A stretch of DNA of 64,000 nucleotides from Branchiostoma floridae (GCF_000003815.2 NW_023365762.1:80490-144489); one strand, 5' to 3'; shown: positions 11,901-23,748, counted from the first letter of the stretch. The notes: generated by a model from the sequence alone, not told the origin. A program made the numbers and translations.

Positions 11901-12064
11901 TTCTACAAGGCTTGAAAGCCAATGAAGGTTCGCCTGGGGTAACCGCTAAGCGAACCCTTCGGTAACCGCAAAGCCACCCCATACGATGGAACTTGCAGAA
12001 TCTTATACAAAGTGTGCGTTACTTTTATCACTTGAATTTTGTAGTAAATCCCGTGGCGAGCAGG
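8912..12064. repeat. Satellite array B, same ~203-bp unit, about 15 copies
   Basis: Same unit as array A, including the paired GGTAACCGC(T/A)AAGCGA motifs. Diagnostic variants are shared with array A: an ACGCATACGATGG expansion (about 9963 here, 5593 there), an AACCTCAAAGCGACC unit (about 11357 and 4379), a shortened AAATTTTTCGTTAC/AGAATTTTTCGTTAC unit (about 11478 and 4500), and a TAAACGCTAAGCG unit (about 11737 and 4761). The array stops mid-unit at about 12064, where sequence homologous to the P450 3' flank begins. Confidence 0.95.
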
Positions 12065-12287
12065 CCCTCAACTACAGCTATTGTGTTCTGACTCTTGGAG
12101 AACAGTACATGATCAAAACGTGAGAAGAAAATACAATACACACGACAGGTTTTTTTTTTATTCTTTCATTTATTCCGAAAGTGACTCCTTGTCATGACAA
12201 TTCAGCATAAACTAGAGAGGCAACATCTTTTCGGGAAAATGCAGAATGTTTCCCAGCGGTTTTAATGGTCCCTGGTCGACCGCTAAA

Positions 12288-13525
12288 TTAACGCCGTATT
12301 GCGCAGAGCTGGAACAGATGCGGCTTGACCGTTAGACGAATTATGCCGTCAGTGTTTGGAGGAGGAGCGCCCTCTGGCGTCCTGAAGGTGAAGGACTGCA
12401 GTAGGGTCGATAAGAACAGGAAAAGCTCCATCCTGGCCACCAGCTCACCAAGACACACACGGCGGCCTGAAAATGAAACAGGCGCAGTAATATTAAGATC
12501 CGACATAAATGAAAAAGAATAGAAATTATGTAATAATCACTGCGGTGACATACGTGTAGCTATAACATATCTAAGCATGATAATTACCTCCTCCAAAAGG
12601 CATGAATGACTGAGGCTTGTTGATGACGTTCCCCTCCGCGTCCAGAAACCTTCCGAGGTCAAACCAGTCCGGGTCAGTCCAGTAGGCGGGGTCCATGTGG
12701 AGGGAATGCAGATTCACCATCACCTGGGCCAACCAAGGAGAAAATGAGGCCACGAACACAGTTACTCGAAAAAGAAGACTTGATCATTTGTAAGGATGGA
12801 TGAATTTTAAGCAGATGGTAACTTCAACTAGACTGCAGATCACTTCAAAGTGTGTGCCTACCTGTCCACGGCTGTTCTGTAACAGTAATCTAGTTCAACT
12901 AGCTATTCCTGGATTGTTGGTCAACGCTGCATTAAAATCACATCCGTTGCATATGATTTCTTGACAGACCGTCCTGTTGGCAACCTTTTGCCAATGATAT
13001 ATTTCTTATAAATGGATGTACTTTCTTAAATGCGCTAATTAGGTTGATAATGATAGATATGGCTATTGTAAACTTTTGACACCTATATTTGTCCTTTTTA
13101 TACACCCTTCTTAGATGCACCAAAATGCTGCATTCAGCGGAAATGTTGTTGTTATTGTCACTGTTGTGACCTATACTTCTTGTGTGCTTTGAATAAGCAT
13201 TGGCAACATTTGGACGTAATGCGCATGCGCGAACTAAATATCTGAATTCCTGGGATTTGAAATGGCCGTGCTGTAAATAAAGGGATGATTTCAGCAACTG
13301 CACAGAAAGGTCGTGTAATGTTATAATAACGCGTCATACTTGAGGTCCCTTGGGAATGTCATATCACTGAAATTTGACATCCTTCGCGGTGGCGTGAGTT
13401 GCGATAGGAACAAGAGTGCGGATCCTCATGGTCTCCAGCAGGCAGGCATTCACGTAGTGCAGCTGGGAACGGTGGGACAGGGTGGGCAGACTCGCACTAA
13501 CAACGGCATCAACCTCCTCATGTAC
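12288..13525 (-). pseudogene. Broken CYP2-like P450 copy (C-terminal three exons)
   Basis: Exons 13525-13340, 12723-12588 and 12466-12288 match the last three exons of the intact gene at 30095-36200 in length (186, 136, 179) and phase. The heme loop is present across the last junction (FGGG then RRVCLGE), as is the stop. Damage: the first exon has an in-frame TGA at 13366-13364 where the intact copy has Gly before YDIPKG; its donor has changed from CAG|GTATGA to CAA|GTATGA; and the conserved PERF-type motif is LGRF. The N-terminal exons are absent. The 3' flank (about 12065-12287) is homologous to 29990-30094, so the duplication carried the 3' UTR. Likely a dead partial duplicate. Without the TGA it would encode the K-helix to C-terminus only. 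Confidence 0.85.
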
Positions 13526-13554
13526 CTATTAGGAAGAAACTGTATTAAGAGTAT

Positions 13555-14700
13555 TTTCCGCTAAATATACCACATGCGCCGTTCACTAAAGCAGCGGCTT
13601 CAAATGAATAGCTCCTGTTGTGTTTGCGTGTTAAGTTTAACCAAGAAAATCAAATCTCCTCGTGTGTGAAAGCTACAAATAACAGATACAATCTTTCCGA
13701 TGTCTTTCCATTACATTTGAGCTGAGTTTACTTAAAAGGGGGGAGGTTTAAGCAAACCTCCCCCCTTTTGTGTATAGGTGGAAAAAAGATGTCGGAAAGG
13801 TAGCGTTAATCATTATCTGAAGAAGAGGCATTGCTTTTACCAAATTAAGAGTATTTTTCGCTCAATCTACCACATGCGCCGTTCACTAAAGCAGCGGCTT
13901 CAAATGAATAGCTCCTGCTGTGTTTGCGTGTTAAGTTTAACAAAGAAAAGCAAATCTCCTCGTGTGTGAAAGCTACACATAACGGATACAATCTTTCCGA
14001 TGTCTTTCCGTTACATTTGAGCTGACATTACATAAAAGGGGGAAGGTTTAAGCAAACCTCCCCCCTTTTGTGTATAAGTGGAAAAAAGATGTCGGAAACG
14101 TAGCGTTAATCATTATTTGAAGAAGAGGCATTGCTTTTACCAAATTAAGAGTATTTTCCACTTAATATACCACATGCGCCGTCACTGAAGCAGCGGCTTC
14201 AAAGGGATAGCTCCTGCTGTGTTTGCGTGTTAAGTTTTACCAAGAAAAGCAAATCTCCTCGTGTGTGAAAACTACATATAAAAGATACAATCTTTCCGAT
14301 GTCTTTACGTTACCTTTTAGCTGAGTTTACTTAAAAGGGGGGAGGTTTAAGCAAACCTCCCCCCTTTTATGTATAGGTGGAAAAAAGATGTCGGAAAGGT
14401 AGCGTTAATCATTATTTGAAGAAGAGGCATTGCTTTTACCAAATTAAGAGTATTTTCCGCTCAATCTACCACATGCGCCCTTACTAACGCAGCGGCTTCG
14501 CCTGAAGAACTCCTTCTGTGTTGTCGTGTTTGGTTTAACCAAGAAAAGCAACATTTACTCCTGGTTAAAACTTACATATAACAGATACACTTTTTGGAAT
14601 GTGTAGGTGGAAAAAAGATGTCGGAAAGGTAGCGTTAATCATTATTCTTAAAAGAGGCATTGCTAGCTTTTACCAAATTACGAGTATTTTCCGCCCAATA
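13555..14700. repeat. Tandem array, ~299-bp unit with perfect hairpin, about 4 copies
   Basis: The ACCACATGCGCCGTTCACT block recurs at about 13570, 13869, 14168 and 14468 (the last degenerate). The first three units each carry the perfect palindrome AAAAGGGGGGAGGTTT / AAACCTCCCCCCTTTT with a 4-base loop (about 13734, 14034, 14333; the second has one arm change). Each unit also carries AAGATGTCGGAAAGGTAGCG, with a near-inverse CTTTCCGATGTCTTT upstream of the hairpin. The fourth unit lacks the hairpin. No ORF spans units. Confidence 0.9.
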
Positions 14701-15700
14701 TGTTGCAACCGACCAGCGCTGTCAGGTGCATTTTGCGGTGATTTCGTGATGTCTTACATGGAAATTTGCCCGTAGTAAGGGCGAAAAGCCTGACACGGTT
14801 TCAGCGAGGATGTCGCAGCGGAACCGTGCGATTCGCTGCATTCAGCGTCGATTTCGTGATGTCTTACACGGAACATCTGCCACCAGCATTTGCTGGCGGA
14901 GCGTACATGGAGAGCACGGCCATCACGAAACAGTGCCCATCTTCGGGAATCTCAGCGGATTTTGGACTCAGCGGACTGTGATGACGGATTGAACTATGCT
15001 GCTTGAAATGACGTCTTTCCCGGCGTATCGCACGGCACTGGACTTGTGGACTTGAATGTAGCGGAGATTGTACACCGATTGTTCCCTCGGTCGACCAAAC
15101 CAAGTCCACAATGAGATTAAAAGATAGTTTAGACGACGAAGCCACAGGTATCTAGTAGGTATGATTCGAAACAAATGAGACACGCATATCCAATGCGGAA
15201 ATTCACAACTTTATGTATCTATCAAACATAAAGCTTCCGTACATGGTGCGGAAAGTTAAGCCACACATAACACATAAAACCAACCTAAAGATGCGGAAAG
15301 GTTTACACTTACGCCGCCTTTACTAAAAATAAACGACACATATAGTCCAAGAAAAGATCACGGAAAGCTTTCGGATAGGTACGTTTCTGCACTTCTTCAC
15401 GTACCTTTCAGGGTGTGTGAACGACACATAAACGTGGGGGAAATCGTGACGGAAATCGAGTGTAAAGGTGGTCAAAAGATCACGGAAACGTCTTAAGAAA
15501 CGCACGCTTTCCGCCCGTAAAGGATATGGAAATACTGTTATTAACGACGCATTTAAGCATCTAGTAGTTGCGGAAAGGCACCGTGAAAAGTGAAGAAACT
15601 TATCTGCAAGTGCTTACGTAGGGGTAACATTAAAGGAAATCTTTACGTACACGGATAGAAGTCGTTAAGTCGCGGAAAGGGTGAAGAAACGTCGTGTTTA
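14700..15700. repeat. CGGAAAG-rich non-coding stretch with local duplication
   Basis: Two similar blocks containing GATTTCGTGATGTCTTACA and GGAA occur at about 14740-14765 and 14850-14875. From about 15195 to 15680 the motif (G/A)CGGAAA(G/T/C) recurs at about 15196, 15250, 15294, 15361, 15453, 15483, 15571 and 15674, always on the plus strand. No credible exon. Confidence 0.5.
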
Positions 15701-16905
15701 CGTTGAGTTTAAGCTTGCTTAAATACCAGATTTCGTGCTGTGGGGAGTCGTCCTCGAAAGCCTTGTGTATTTTAATAGAAATTCCAATAAACTTGGCCAG
15801 CAATTTTTTTCCCGTCAAAATGCAGGAAATAGCGTTTCAGAGGGTCACCATTTCAAAATTTTCCGGGGGAGCATGCCCCAGGACCCTCTAGGCAGCTCGC
15901 ACCTGCAGCGCTCGATGGTCCCACAAGTACTTAAAAGACCCCCCCCCCCCCCCCCAGCAAAATCCTGGCTACGGGCATGTGACTTTTATTCAAAGAAATG
16001 CACAAACGTAAAACTAGTGTGGTAGCCTAGTATAGCTTACCAAATGCATGTACACTCAAGTCTAGTCTACTAGTGTCTGAGTTCTACATTGGGAGCTATC
16101 AAATAAAAGTTACGTATACAGAAAAAAAGTAAGTTACATAATCAAACAGATATAACGTTAGATGTAAGGCTAAGAATACTCCATTCTCCAGTATTCTAAT
16201 ATGTGTAACGTTATCACCTGGATGTGGAAATAGAGGTAGACAGTGACGGAAAATTTGCTCGGCTCAAAACCTATGGAGTAAAGCGTTATTCGAAAGAGTA
16301 GTCGGCCCACCCAATATATAACAATTGCAATAACAAATGGGGTAATTTGGAAAAGTCCATTTGTACTAGGTCTTTGCAAGAGTCCATTTTTATGAAGGTC
16401 AAATTGGAAATTCTATATTGGATGGGGTTGATTTAGTAAGATTCCATTTAGAAATAATTAAGGAACGGGGGGATATAGAAATATATGAAATAGACCATTT
16501 TTGCCCAAGGGAGGGATAGAGAGTGGAATCTATTCTTTATCAATAAACAATTATTATCAATATGATGATGATTGCGATGATGATGATGATGATGATGATG
16601 AAGATATCAGCACTCACAGAGTTATATGTGGGAGGAATTTATTACATAGATAGCTTGAATGTATGTTTGATGTATGTTTGATGTATAGGATTTGTTTGAT
16701 GTTTCTCCCTCCCAACTCAGATTAACTTCTTTCTACAAAATTAGTCTGCCACTTGCAGAAAAACAAAATGCCATTTGCACCATCTAATGCCACGTCATTC
16801 CTCCAAATAAAGGCAAATGTGGTCTTACGTCGTCAGACTAATTAAGGTATTGTTTGCTTTATGCATGCATTTTGTTACCGTTATACACTGCACTGTGCGT
16901 TCCAA
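15700..16905. other. Upstream region of the lectin gene
   Basis: Contains a repeat-like tail (AATTTTCCGGGGGAGCATG at about 15857, then a poly-C run at about 15939) of a type I associate with dispersed invertebrate elements, and a GAT microsatellite at about 16562-16602. No defined promoter element was identified. Confidence 0.4.
16562..16602. repeat. (GAT)n microsatellite
   Basis: Direct run of GAT/ATG triplets with one interruption (ATTGCG). Confidence 0.9.
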
Positions 16906-18700
16906 ATGTACGAGCAAGCAGAGCCTGTCCGGTCCCCTTTCTCGCGCCCTGACAGCGGCCAAACCAGCGGGCCGCCGTCCCAACCTCCTCCTGTCCACCA
17001 GGGTGGTTCCCATGGGCGTGTCCGCCATGACAACGGGACTGACAAGTCGCAAGAAGAGCAAGGAGCGTCTTCACAAACGTACGACGGCCACGCAACGTAC
17101 ACGTATACAGGTAGCTGACATGTTTGTTACTTGTTCTTTTCAGTATTTGTAGTATGGATATATGTTTGTTTTTTTAAACAAGCTGAAAGTTTTCTTTCAC
17201 AAAACATATTCTTAGCAGGACAAGTGTCTTACCACAAAGCAAACTTCAATGAAAATTGGAGCACCTTAGTTCAGGTACCAGACCAGACCCTTACCTGTAT
17301 GTTACCAGTATCTTAGATATTCATGATGTGAAAAAAGTAATAATTCATCATCATAATCCTCACTGCATGTCAATCAATGTTTTTGAGGCGGGCCGTCATT
17401 GTTCTCCACAGCTAGGAATAGTTGTCACATTACAAATAGCCACTTTACCCCCCCCCCCCCCCTCCACTGTTTTTCCTGTGTAGGCCACACGTACATGTAA
17501 GGTCATTATTGATGAAATTCACAATCTTAAAAATGTCCAGGAACAACGGCCCTCAATCCTGGCCTGATATCATTTTGTTGAAATCTCTTTTGACTTATCT
17601 ATTTTTCATTCATTCATTCATTCATTCATTCATTCATTCATTCATTCATTCATTCATTCATTCATTCATTCATACATTCTGTTCGATATGTGGACGTTAA
17701 CATCATGATAATCTCTACAGACCGCACGTATCCGACTGAAGCAAGCGGCCGCGGTGCTATCTGTAAATTCATCCGCTCCAACCGCAGCTGCATCGCCGCC
17801 GGCATTGCCGTACTGATCGCTGTGGGATTCGCCCCTCTCACGTTCATTAATAAAGAGGTAAATACATTGAAGATGATGTTATATCTTAACACAGTTTCTC
17901 TTTGTCGTTTTAATCGAGATGGTAACAAGACAGACCATGCTTTTGTTTTTATTTCCTTAACATTTTCTCAAGTTTGGTATTCTGACAAACGTTTTAGGAA
18001 ATATCCCAATTGTCCACTACTGTTAACGCCTTGAAGAGTAACCAAGACGACATACGCCAACTGTCCGCCATTGCTGACGCCTTGAAGCGCAACCAAGACG
18101 ACATGCGCCAACTGTCCGCCACTGTTGACGCCTTGAAGCGCGACCGAGACGACATGTCCGCTACTGTTGATGCCTTGAAGCGCGACCGAGACGACATGTC
18201 CGCCACTGTTGACGCCTTGAAGCGCGACCGAGACGACATGTCCGCCACTGCTGACGCCTTGAAATGCGACCAAGACAACATACGCCAACTGTCCACCACT
18301 GTTGACGCCTTGAAGCGCGACCGAGACGACATGTCCGCCACTGTTGACGCCTTGAAGCGCGACCGAGACGACATGTCCGCCACTGTTGACGCCTTGGAGC
18401 GTGACCGAGATGACATGTCCGCCACTACTGACGCCTTGAAACGCGACCAAGACGACATACGCCAACTGTCCGCCATTGTTGACGCCTTGAAGCGCGACCG
18501 AGACGACAGGTCCACCACTGCTGACGCCTTGAAGCGCGACCGAGATGACATGTCCGCCATGTTGGAGCAGCGTTTTGACGAGATGAGTAAGACTGTTTGT
18601 GATGTGTGCCATTTCTGCTGATGTATTGAACAATATCGTTCGTTTGCAAAAAGCAAAACATTTTTAGTATAAAACATGATATTTTGCATTAATTATCATG

Positions 18701-18761
<61 letters not shown>

Positions 18762-20668
18762 CGATGTTAATGTAAAACTCAGATGTTAATTTTAAAACTT
18801 GTTTTCCAGCATCTTGCCCTAATGGTTACACAACTTGGAACGGAATCTGCTACAAGGCCTTCAACGTAGAGAAGACCTTCAGCGATGCGACCGCGGCCTG
18901 TCGTGAAGACGGAGGCACCCTGGCCATGCCCCGAAACGCCGTGACCAACGACTTCTTGATCTTCTTGTACAAGTCCATGTCCGTGATTGACCATAATGGC
19001 TTCTGGTTAGGCCTGCACGATCGGCGCGAAGAGGGAAGCTTCGAATGGGTGGATGGTTCTCCACTTGGGAAGTACAGCTCCTGGGGTCCGGGACAACCAA
19101 ATAACGGTCTGGGACAACCAAATAACTATGAGGGCAACGAGGATTGCGTTCTATACTCCGCATCGCTATACGACAAGGACAAATGGGCCGACAGGTCATG
19201 CGACCGGCCGTTTCGCTTCATATGCCAGGCTGTTTTAGGTACATTTTATAACCTTACCATTTCCGAATACCTTTCTTTCTAAACATAGCATGGTAAAGCT
19301 CAATATGTCATCAGCCTAAGACCATCTTAAAGGCCCCTTTACACGAGAAGCGGAATCAGCCGGAATGCCACCAGAATGACTATTCTTTGTAGATTCCTGG
19401 AAATTCGTAGCACTTGCATTCTAGAAATTCTCCCCCCGTTCCAGATATTTTGTCCATTCTTGGGGCCACCACGAATGGTTTTGTCATGTTCAAAACTTTC
19501 GAAGTGCATTTGAAGGGGAGAAGCATCGAACTGCATTCAAAGTGTGTTAATTTCTAACTATTCTAACTGCAGTAATGATCGCATTCTAATGCATGCATTC
19601 CAACATTATTCAAAACTTTCTCGACTCTTTCGACGGAGAACCGAAACGTCAAGCCAATTCGAATCCTGTCAGAATAAACAAGAAATTCTTTTTTAAAAAG
19701 CTGTGCCTTGCCGCGTATTTTATGTTATTTTGGTAAGTTAGACTAGATTCTACGCTTAAAAAATTCCGAGTTCCACATGTCGCCCCCCTCCCACCCAAGT
19801 TCCTACATACGGAAAGCTTTGGTGACTTCTCCAGGTGCCAATCCAGTCCCAAATCTTCTTTTCACACAATACAAGCTCTATCAAGGACATTCATAGTCAC
19901 AAATGTCTTTAAAAGGACTAAATGTACTTACCTGGCTAAGAGCGACACCTAGCAACTTCAGTAGTAAATGCAGCAAAAATCCCCGAGTGTTTTACCTCAT
20001 TATCATAATTTATGTCAGATGAATTATTGGCACATTAAACAGGTTTTGTAAAACTTTTTGACCCACAATGAATATGCATTATTTTTTATTACAAACTAAG
20101 TTCCTTCTGATGCAATTTGTGATATATATCTTTATATATAAACATGGTGAGTTAAAGCGTAGATTTATTACGCTGGACCACATACAGTAACATACGTCTA
20201 GAAGACCGTTTTAATACTCGCCTGGAATGTACCATTGTTTAAATAAGCCATGAAACTCGGCAAGGAAAGAAGGGCCTTTGGAAGGGGCTTTGGAAGGGCT
20301 GGGTTAACAGGTTGAACCATGGATCCAACCATGGAAAAAACTGAGCGTAAGGCCTTGCCGCTGGCGCGGCAAGGCAAAAATATGTGGACAAAAGAATATC
20401 TGGAATGCAGTGAGAATGTCTAGAATATCCTATAAATACCCAGGAATAGATAAAGAACAGTTAATCTGACGGTATTTCGGCTGATTCGTTCTCATGTGAA
20501 GATATAAGGTCCATTTGGAATTCCCGCCCGAATGTGGCACGAATTTTGCAAATACTTCATTCCGGCTGCTTTTGCTTGATTCCTGCTAATTCCGTTTCAG
20601 GGTGAAGGCCCTATAACGCACGTCACTCATTATCTCAACTCTGCTGTTTGTTTTCAGGTCGTCCCTAG
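16906..20668 (+). CDS. Type II transmembrane C-type lectin with coiled-coil neck
   Basis: Five exons join in frame: 16906-17110, 17721-17857, 17998-18586, 18810-19238 and 20658-20668, total 456 residues. Start MYEQAEPV was chosen over the in-frame ATG at 16861 because the protein then begins with a compact Pro/Gln-rich cytoplasmic tail typical of this family. Exon 2 encodes the single membrane helix (CIAAGIAVLIAVGFAPLTF). Exon 3 is a neck of repeated DALKRDRDDM units (51- and 42-bp coding repeats), predicted coiled coil for oligomers. Exon 4 is a long-form C-type lectin domain with six cysteines, WLGL, and SCDRPFRFICQ at its end. The sugar-site motif reads QPN, in a duplicated GQPNN segment; the usual WND is WAD, so calcium binding may be altered. 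The tiny last exon adds GRP and the stop; if unused, the frame stops at 19282. Expected on the cell surface as a pattern-recognition receptor; ligand unknown. Confidence 0.85.
17606..17672. repeat. (ATTC)n microsatellite in lectin intron 1
   Basis: Uninterrupted TTCA repeats shortly before exon 2. Confidence 0.95.
18704..18760. repeat. (TA)n microsatellite in lectin intron 3
   Basis: About 28 TA dinucleotides in a row. Confidence 0.95.
19330..20620. mobile_element. Dispersed element ends in lectin intron 4
   Basis: Left part (about 19330-19690) has AAAGGCCCCTTTACACG, CAGCCGGAATGCC, CAGAATGACTATTCTTTG. Right part (about 20400-20620) has the inverse order, ending CATTCCGGCTG ... GTGAAGGCCCTATA. 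The same family recurs at 37118-37390 (CCCCTTCACACGGG, GAATACCTATTCTTTG). The arrangement suggests inverted ends of one DNA element with unrelated filler between; no transposase was found. Confidence 0.5.
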
Positions 20669-20883
20669 GCGACAGACGGAACTACTAGTATCTGCACCAC
20701 TGGAAAGCAGATCTCCAGACATCCACAGTAAAACTACTAGCCAGTTAAACGATAAATATGAAAATGCACCAATGGACCCATACAGCACATTGTTTACAAG
20801 TTTGTTTAGTGGTAGACTAACGCACGAGAAAGAGTGAATACGCACCAAAGCAATGATACAGTTCTGTAGAATGGTAAACACGT

Positions 20884-21462
20884 TCGCTATTTGAAAATGA
20901 CACTACTGTAGTAGCTCCTACTGTATATGTAGATGTATACGTAAAATCAGTGTGGTAGCCTGTGTAAAGTACCTAATGCTATGTAGATATAGGTGTGTTT
21001 TTTCAGTACCTAGACATACTCTTTGGTACGGTATAATGTAGCAGTACATTTGTTCCGTTTTGTCATGTCTGTGTTGTTCACAGCACTAATACTGATGGGA
21101 ATGAAAACTAAGCTAATAGAATCAAATATCGTGTGTGTATAGTGTACCTGCTTTTAATTAACGAGGGGGTGTGGCAAGTTTGCCTCCACCGTCTGGAGAA
21201 ATTTCACAAAGTCATAACTTGATATCCAATAACCTGTAGACGCTAAAGGGATCTTTCTGTTTGTAGTTTGTCTCATACAACATAATAACAATAAGTTATT
21301 TTCAATAATATCTATTGCTTGTTTCTCTTCAAAAGCTATCTTAGATTTATAGAGTGATAAAAAAACTTAATTGTACGTCACCAGTGATGTTGCTAATCTT
21401 TAAATACTCTTTGAAATATATCGTTGCACGTATTATGATAATGAGCAGACAGCTCATGAATA
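20884..21462. repeat. Dispersed ~600-bp repeat, copy 2
   Basis: Counterpart of 1906-2545 in the same orientation. It starts at CGCTATTTGAAAATGACACT and loses similarity after CAGCTCATGAAT. It lies just past the end of the lectin gene. Confidence 0.6.
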
Positions 21463-22359
21463 TTCATTTAAGGTCTGGCCAGATGTTGTAGTTTGTATCT
21501 TATTATACTTATATACGAGCTTTCAAAGTGACACTAATATCCATGGATATCTACTTGTTGGAAATGGAATGTACTCAATCAAAACTTCGTTGCATCTGTT
21601 AATTGTAGCAACGCCAGCTGCATATTTACAGCGTCTTCAAAATATATTCAAATCCTTTTACATATGAACTCTGAAAGAACGGAAGATCAAGATACAAGAT
21701 TAATTAAAGATTAATATTTAATCTTTTATTGTGTTTTAAATCTTATAACCAAGCTCTAATGATAAATGGAATGCACTGCTGGGTTAGTGTATCTGTGTTT
21801 TATCATTAGTTCCTCTCTGCCTTCGATCACTATTATTTCTAGTAAAACAGCCTGTACAATTTGATCTGAAAATGATAATAAAGTTTATTGCAAATTCTTG
21901 CCCGTGGGCTAATTGCAGGTAACATAAAAGACTCAAAGTAAACATTAAAAAACTCAATCAACAGGCAATCACTAGAGTTCAAGTAAAATTATTAGCGCAT
22001 TGAAATAAATCACTTACGCTATCTGTGCTAGACGTTCCTAAAATGGCAGATATAGTTATCATAGCTAATACGGTTGTTAGGCCCCTAGGCATGACCTGAC
22101 ATTATCTGAAGGCCGAGAAAAATACCCACCCCTAGCGCTCACCAATGGATGCCACAGAGATGACAGAAGAATTTTTAATCAAATTATTTGGAGGAATCGG
22201 AAACCAGCGCTGCGAAAGTCCCCCAAGCAAAGATTCCTCAACTGATATATTTAAATATTTCCTGCTTGCAATTCTTAACCAATTCATGTAGTAGCCAAGG
22301 TTCGTGTGAAATATTTTCAGATTAGCCATTGCTGATCATTCAGAGAAACTTTCTCTCAT
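21463..22359. other. Non-coding gap with a LINE/SINE-like tail
   Basis: Holds AATAAAGTTTATTGCAAATT plus TCTTGCCCGTGGGCTAATTG (about 21878-21925), which recurs at about 33747-33797 in a P450 intron; this looks like the 3' tail of a dispersed retroelement. Nothing else recognised. Confidence 0.45.
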
Positions 22360-23560
22360 ATCACGATTTCGGTGGTTCAGCCCTGCGTTCTAATACTGAT
22401 GACGTCCAGTATTCAGTCAATAACTGGTTCTTACAGGCAGACTTTTTTCATTTCCGTAAGATTTCGAAGACAAACAATTCATCCTATGTAGCAATGAATA
22501 TGATTATTCCGTTTGACGTCCCTTGAATTTTCATTTACATTCCCATTTGTCTGTGAATTTTCCATTGGTGAATTTTACTGGTGACGTCCAGTACTCAGAC
22601 AATAACTGGTCCTTACAGGCAGACATTTTTTTTTATTTCCGTAAGATTTCCAGGAAACATTCGAAGACAAAAATTTCATCCGATGTAGCAATGAATATGA
22701 TTATTCCGTTTGACGTCCCTTGAATTTTCATTTGCATTCCCATTTGTCTGTGAATTTTTCATTGGTGAATTTTACTGGTGACGTCCAGTACTCAGACAAT
22801 AACTGGTCCTTACAGGCAGACATTTTTTTTTATTTCCGTAAGATTTCCAGGAAACATTCGAAGACAAAAATTTCATCCGATGTAGCAATGAATATGATTA
22901 TTCCGTTTGACGTCCCTTGAATTTTCATTTGCATTCCCATTTGTCTGTGAATTTTTCATTGGTGAATTTTACTGGTGACGTCCAGTACTCAGACAATAAC
23001 TGGTCCTTACAGACAGACATTTTTTTTTATTTCTGGAAGATTTCCAGGAAACATTCGAAGACAAAAATTTCATCCTATGTAGCAATGAATATGATTATTC
23101 CGTTTGACGTCCCTTGAATTTTCATTTGCATTCCCATTTGTCTTTGAATTTTCCATTAGTGAATTTTACTGGTGACTTCCGGTACTCAGACAATAACTGG
23201 TCCTTACAGGCAGACATTTTTTTTTTTTATTTCCGTAAGATTTCCAGGAATCATTCGAAGACAAAAATTTCATCCGATGTAGCAATGAATATTATCATTC
23301 GGTATGACGTTCCTTGAATTTTCATTTGCATTCCCATTTGTCTGTGAATTTTCCATTGGTGAATTTTACTGGTGACGTCCAGTACTCAGACAATAACTGG
23401 TCCTTACAGACAGACATTTTTTTTCCGTAAGTTTTCCAGGAATCATTCGAAGACAAAAATTTCATCCGATGTAGCAATGAATATGATTATTCCGTTTGAC
23501 GTTCCTTGAATTTCCATTTTCATTCACATTTGTCTGTGAATTTTTCAAACTAGAATGTGT
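22360..23560. repeat. Tandem array, 197-bp unit, about 6 copies
   Basis: ATGAATATGATTATTCCGTT blocks (or close variants) lie about 197 bp apart at 22496, 22692, 22889, 23086 and 23288. The unit includes CCCATTTGTCTGTGAATTTT, GACGTCCAGTACTCAGAC and GAAGACAAAAATTTCATCC. The chain of short plus-strand ORFs of 65-67 codons is produced by the periodicity. The first and last units are more diverged. Confidence 0.95.
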
Positions 23561-23748
23561 TGATTCCAACATCACGAATAGACTCTTGTGAGTTTAGATT
23601 TCGTATGACATCAAGCTACAGCATGTTTGATTTAATGTTCATCACCTTCACCAAGAAGTTAGTTAGTTGTTTGTTGATTGGTTTATGAAAAACGGAACAA
23701 CTATAAGAATTAAGTCAGAGGGGCGAGTAAGAACAGAAAGAAACAAAC

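Noticed and set aside
14766-15183. Overlapping ORFs of 60-93 codons on both strands
   Set aside because: Repeat-derived region with no splice structure and no domain.
16861-16905. Longer lectin start at ATG 16861 (MHAFCYRYT ...)
   Set aside because: Adds 15 unusual residues before MYEQAEPV; the MYEQ start suits a type II lectin tail. Not excluded.
17968-18689. Long minus-strand ORFs of 221 and 231 codons opposite the lectin neck
   Set aside because: They are shadows of the 42-bp coding repeat; the plus frame has splice sites, a membrane helix and a lectin domain around it.
22329-23317. Five consecutive 65-67-codon plus ORFs that look like a peptide family
   Set aside because: 197 is not a multiple of 3, so each restarts from the tandem unit; low complexity, no signal or motif.
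22360-23560. Regular repeat spacing resembling a CRISPR array
   Set aside because: The whole unit is repeated (197 bp) rather than short repeats with unique spacers, and the DNA is eukaryotic.
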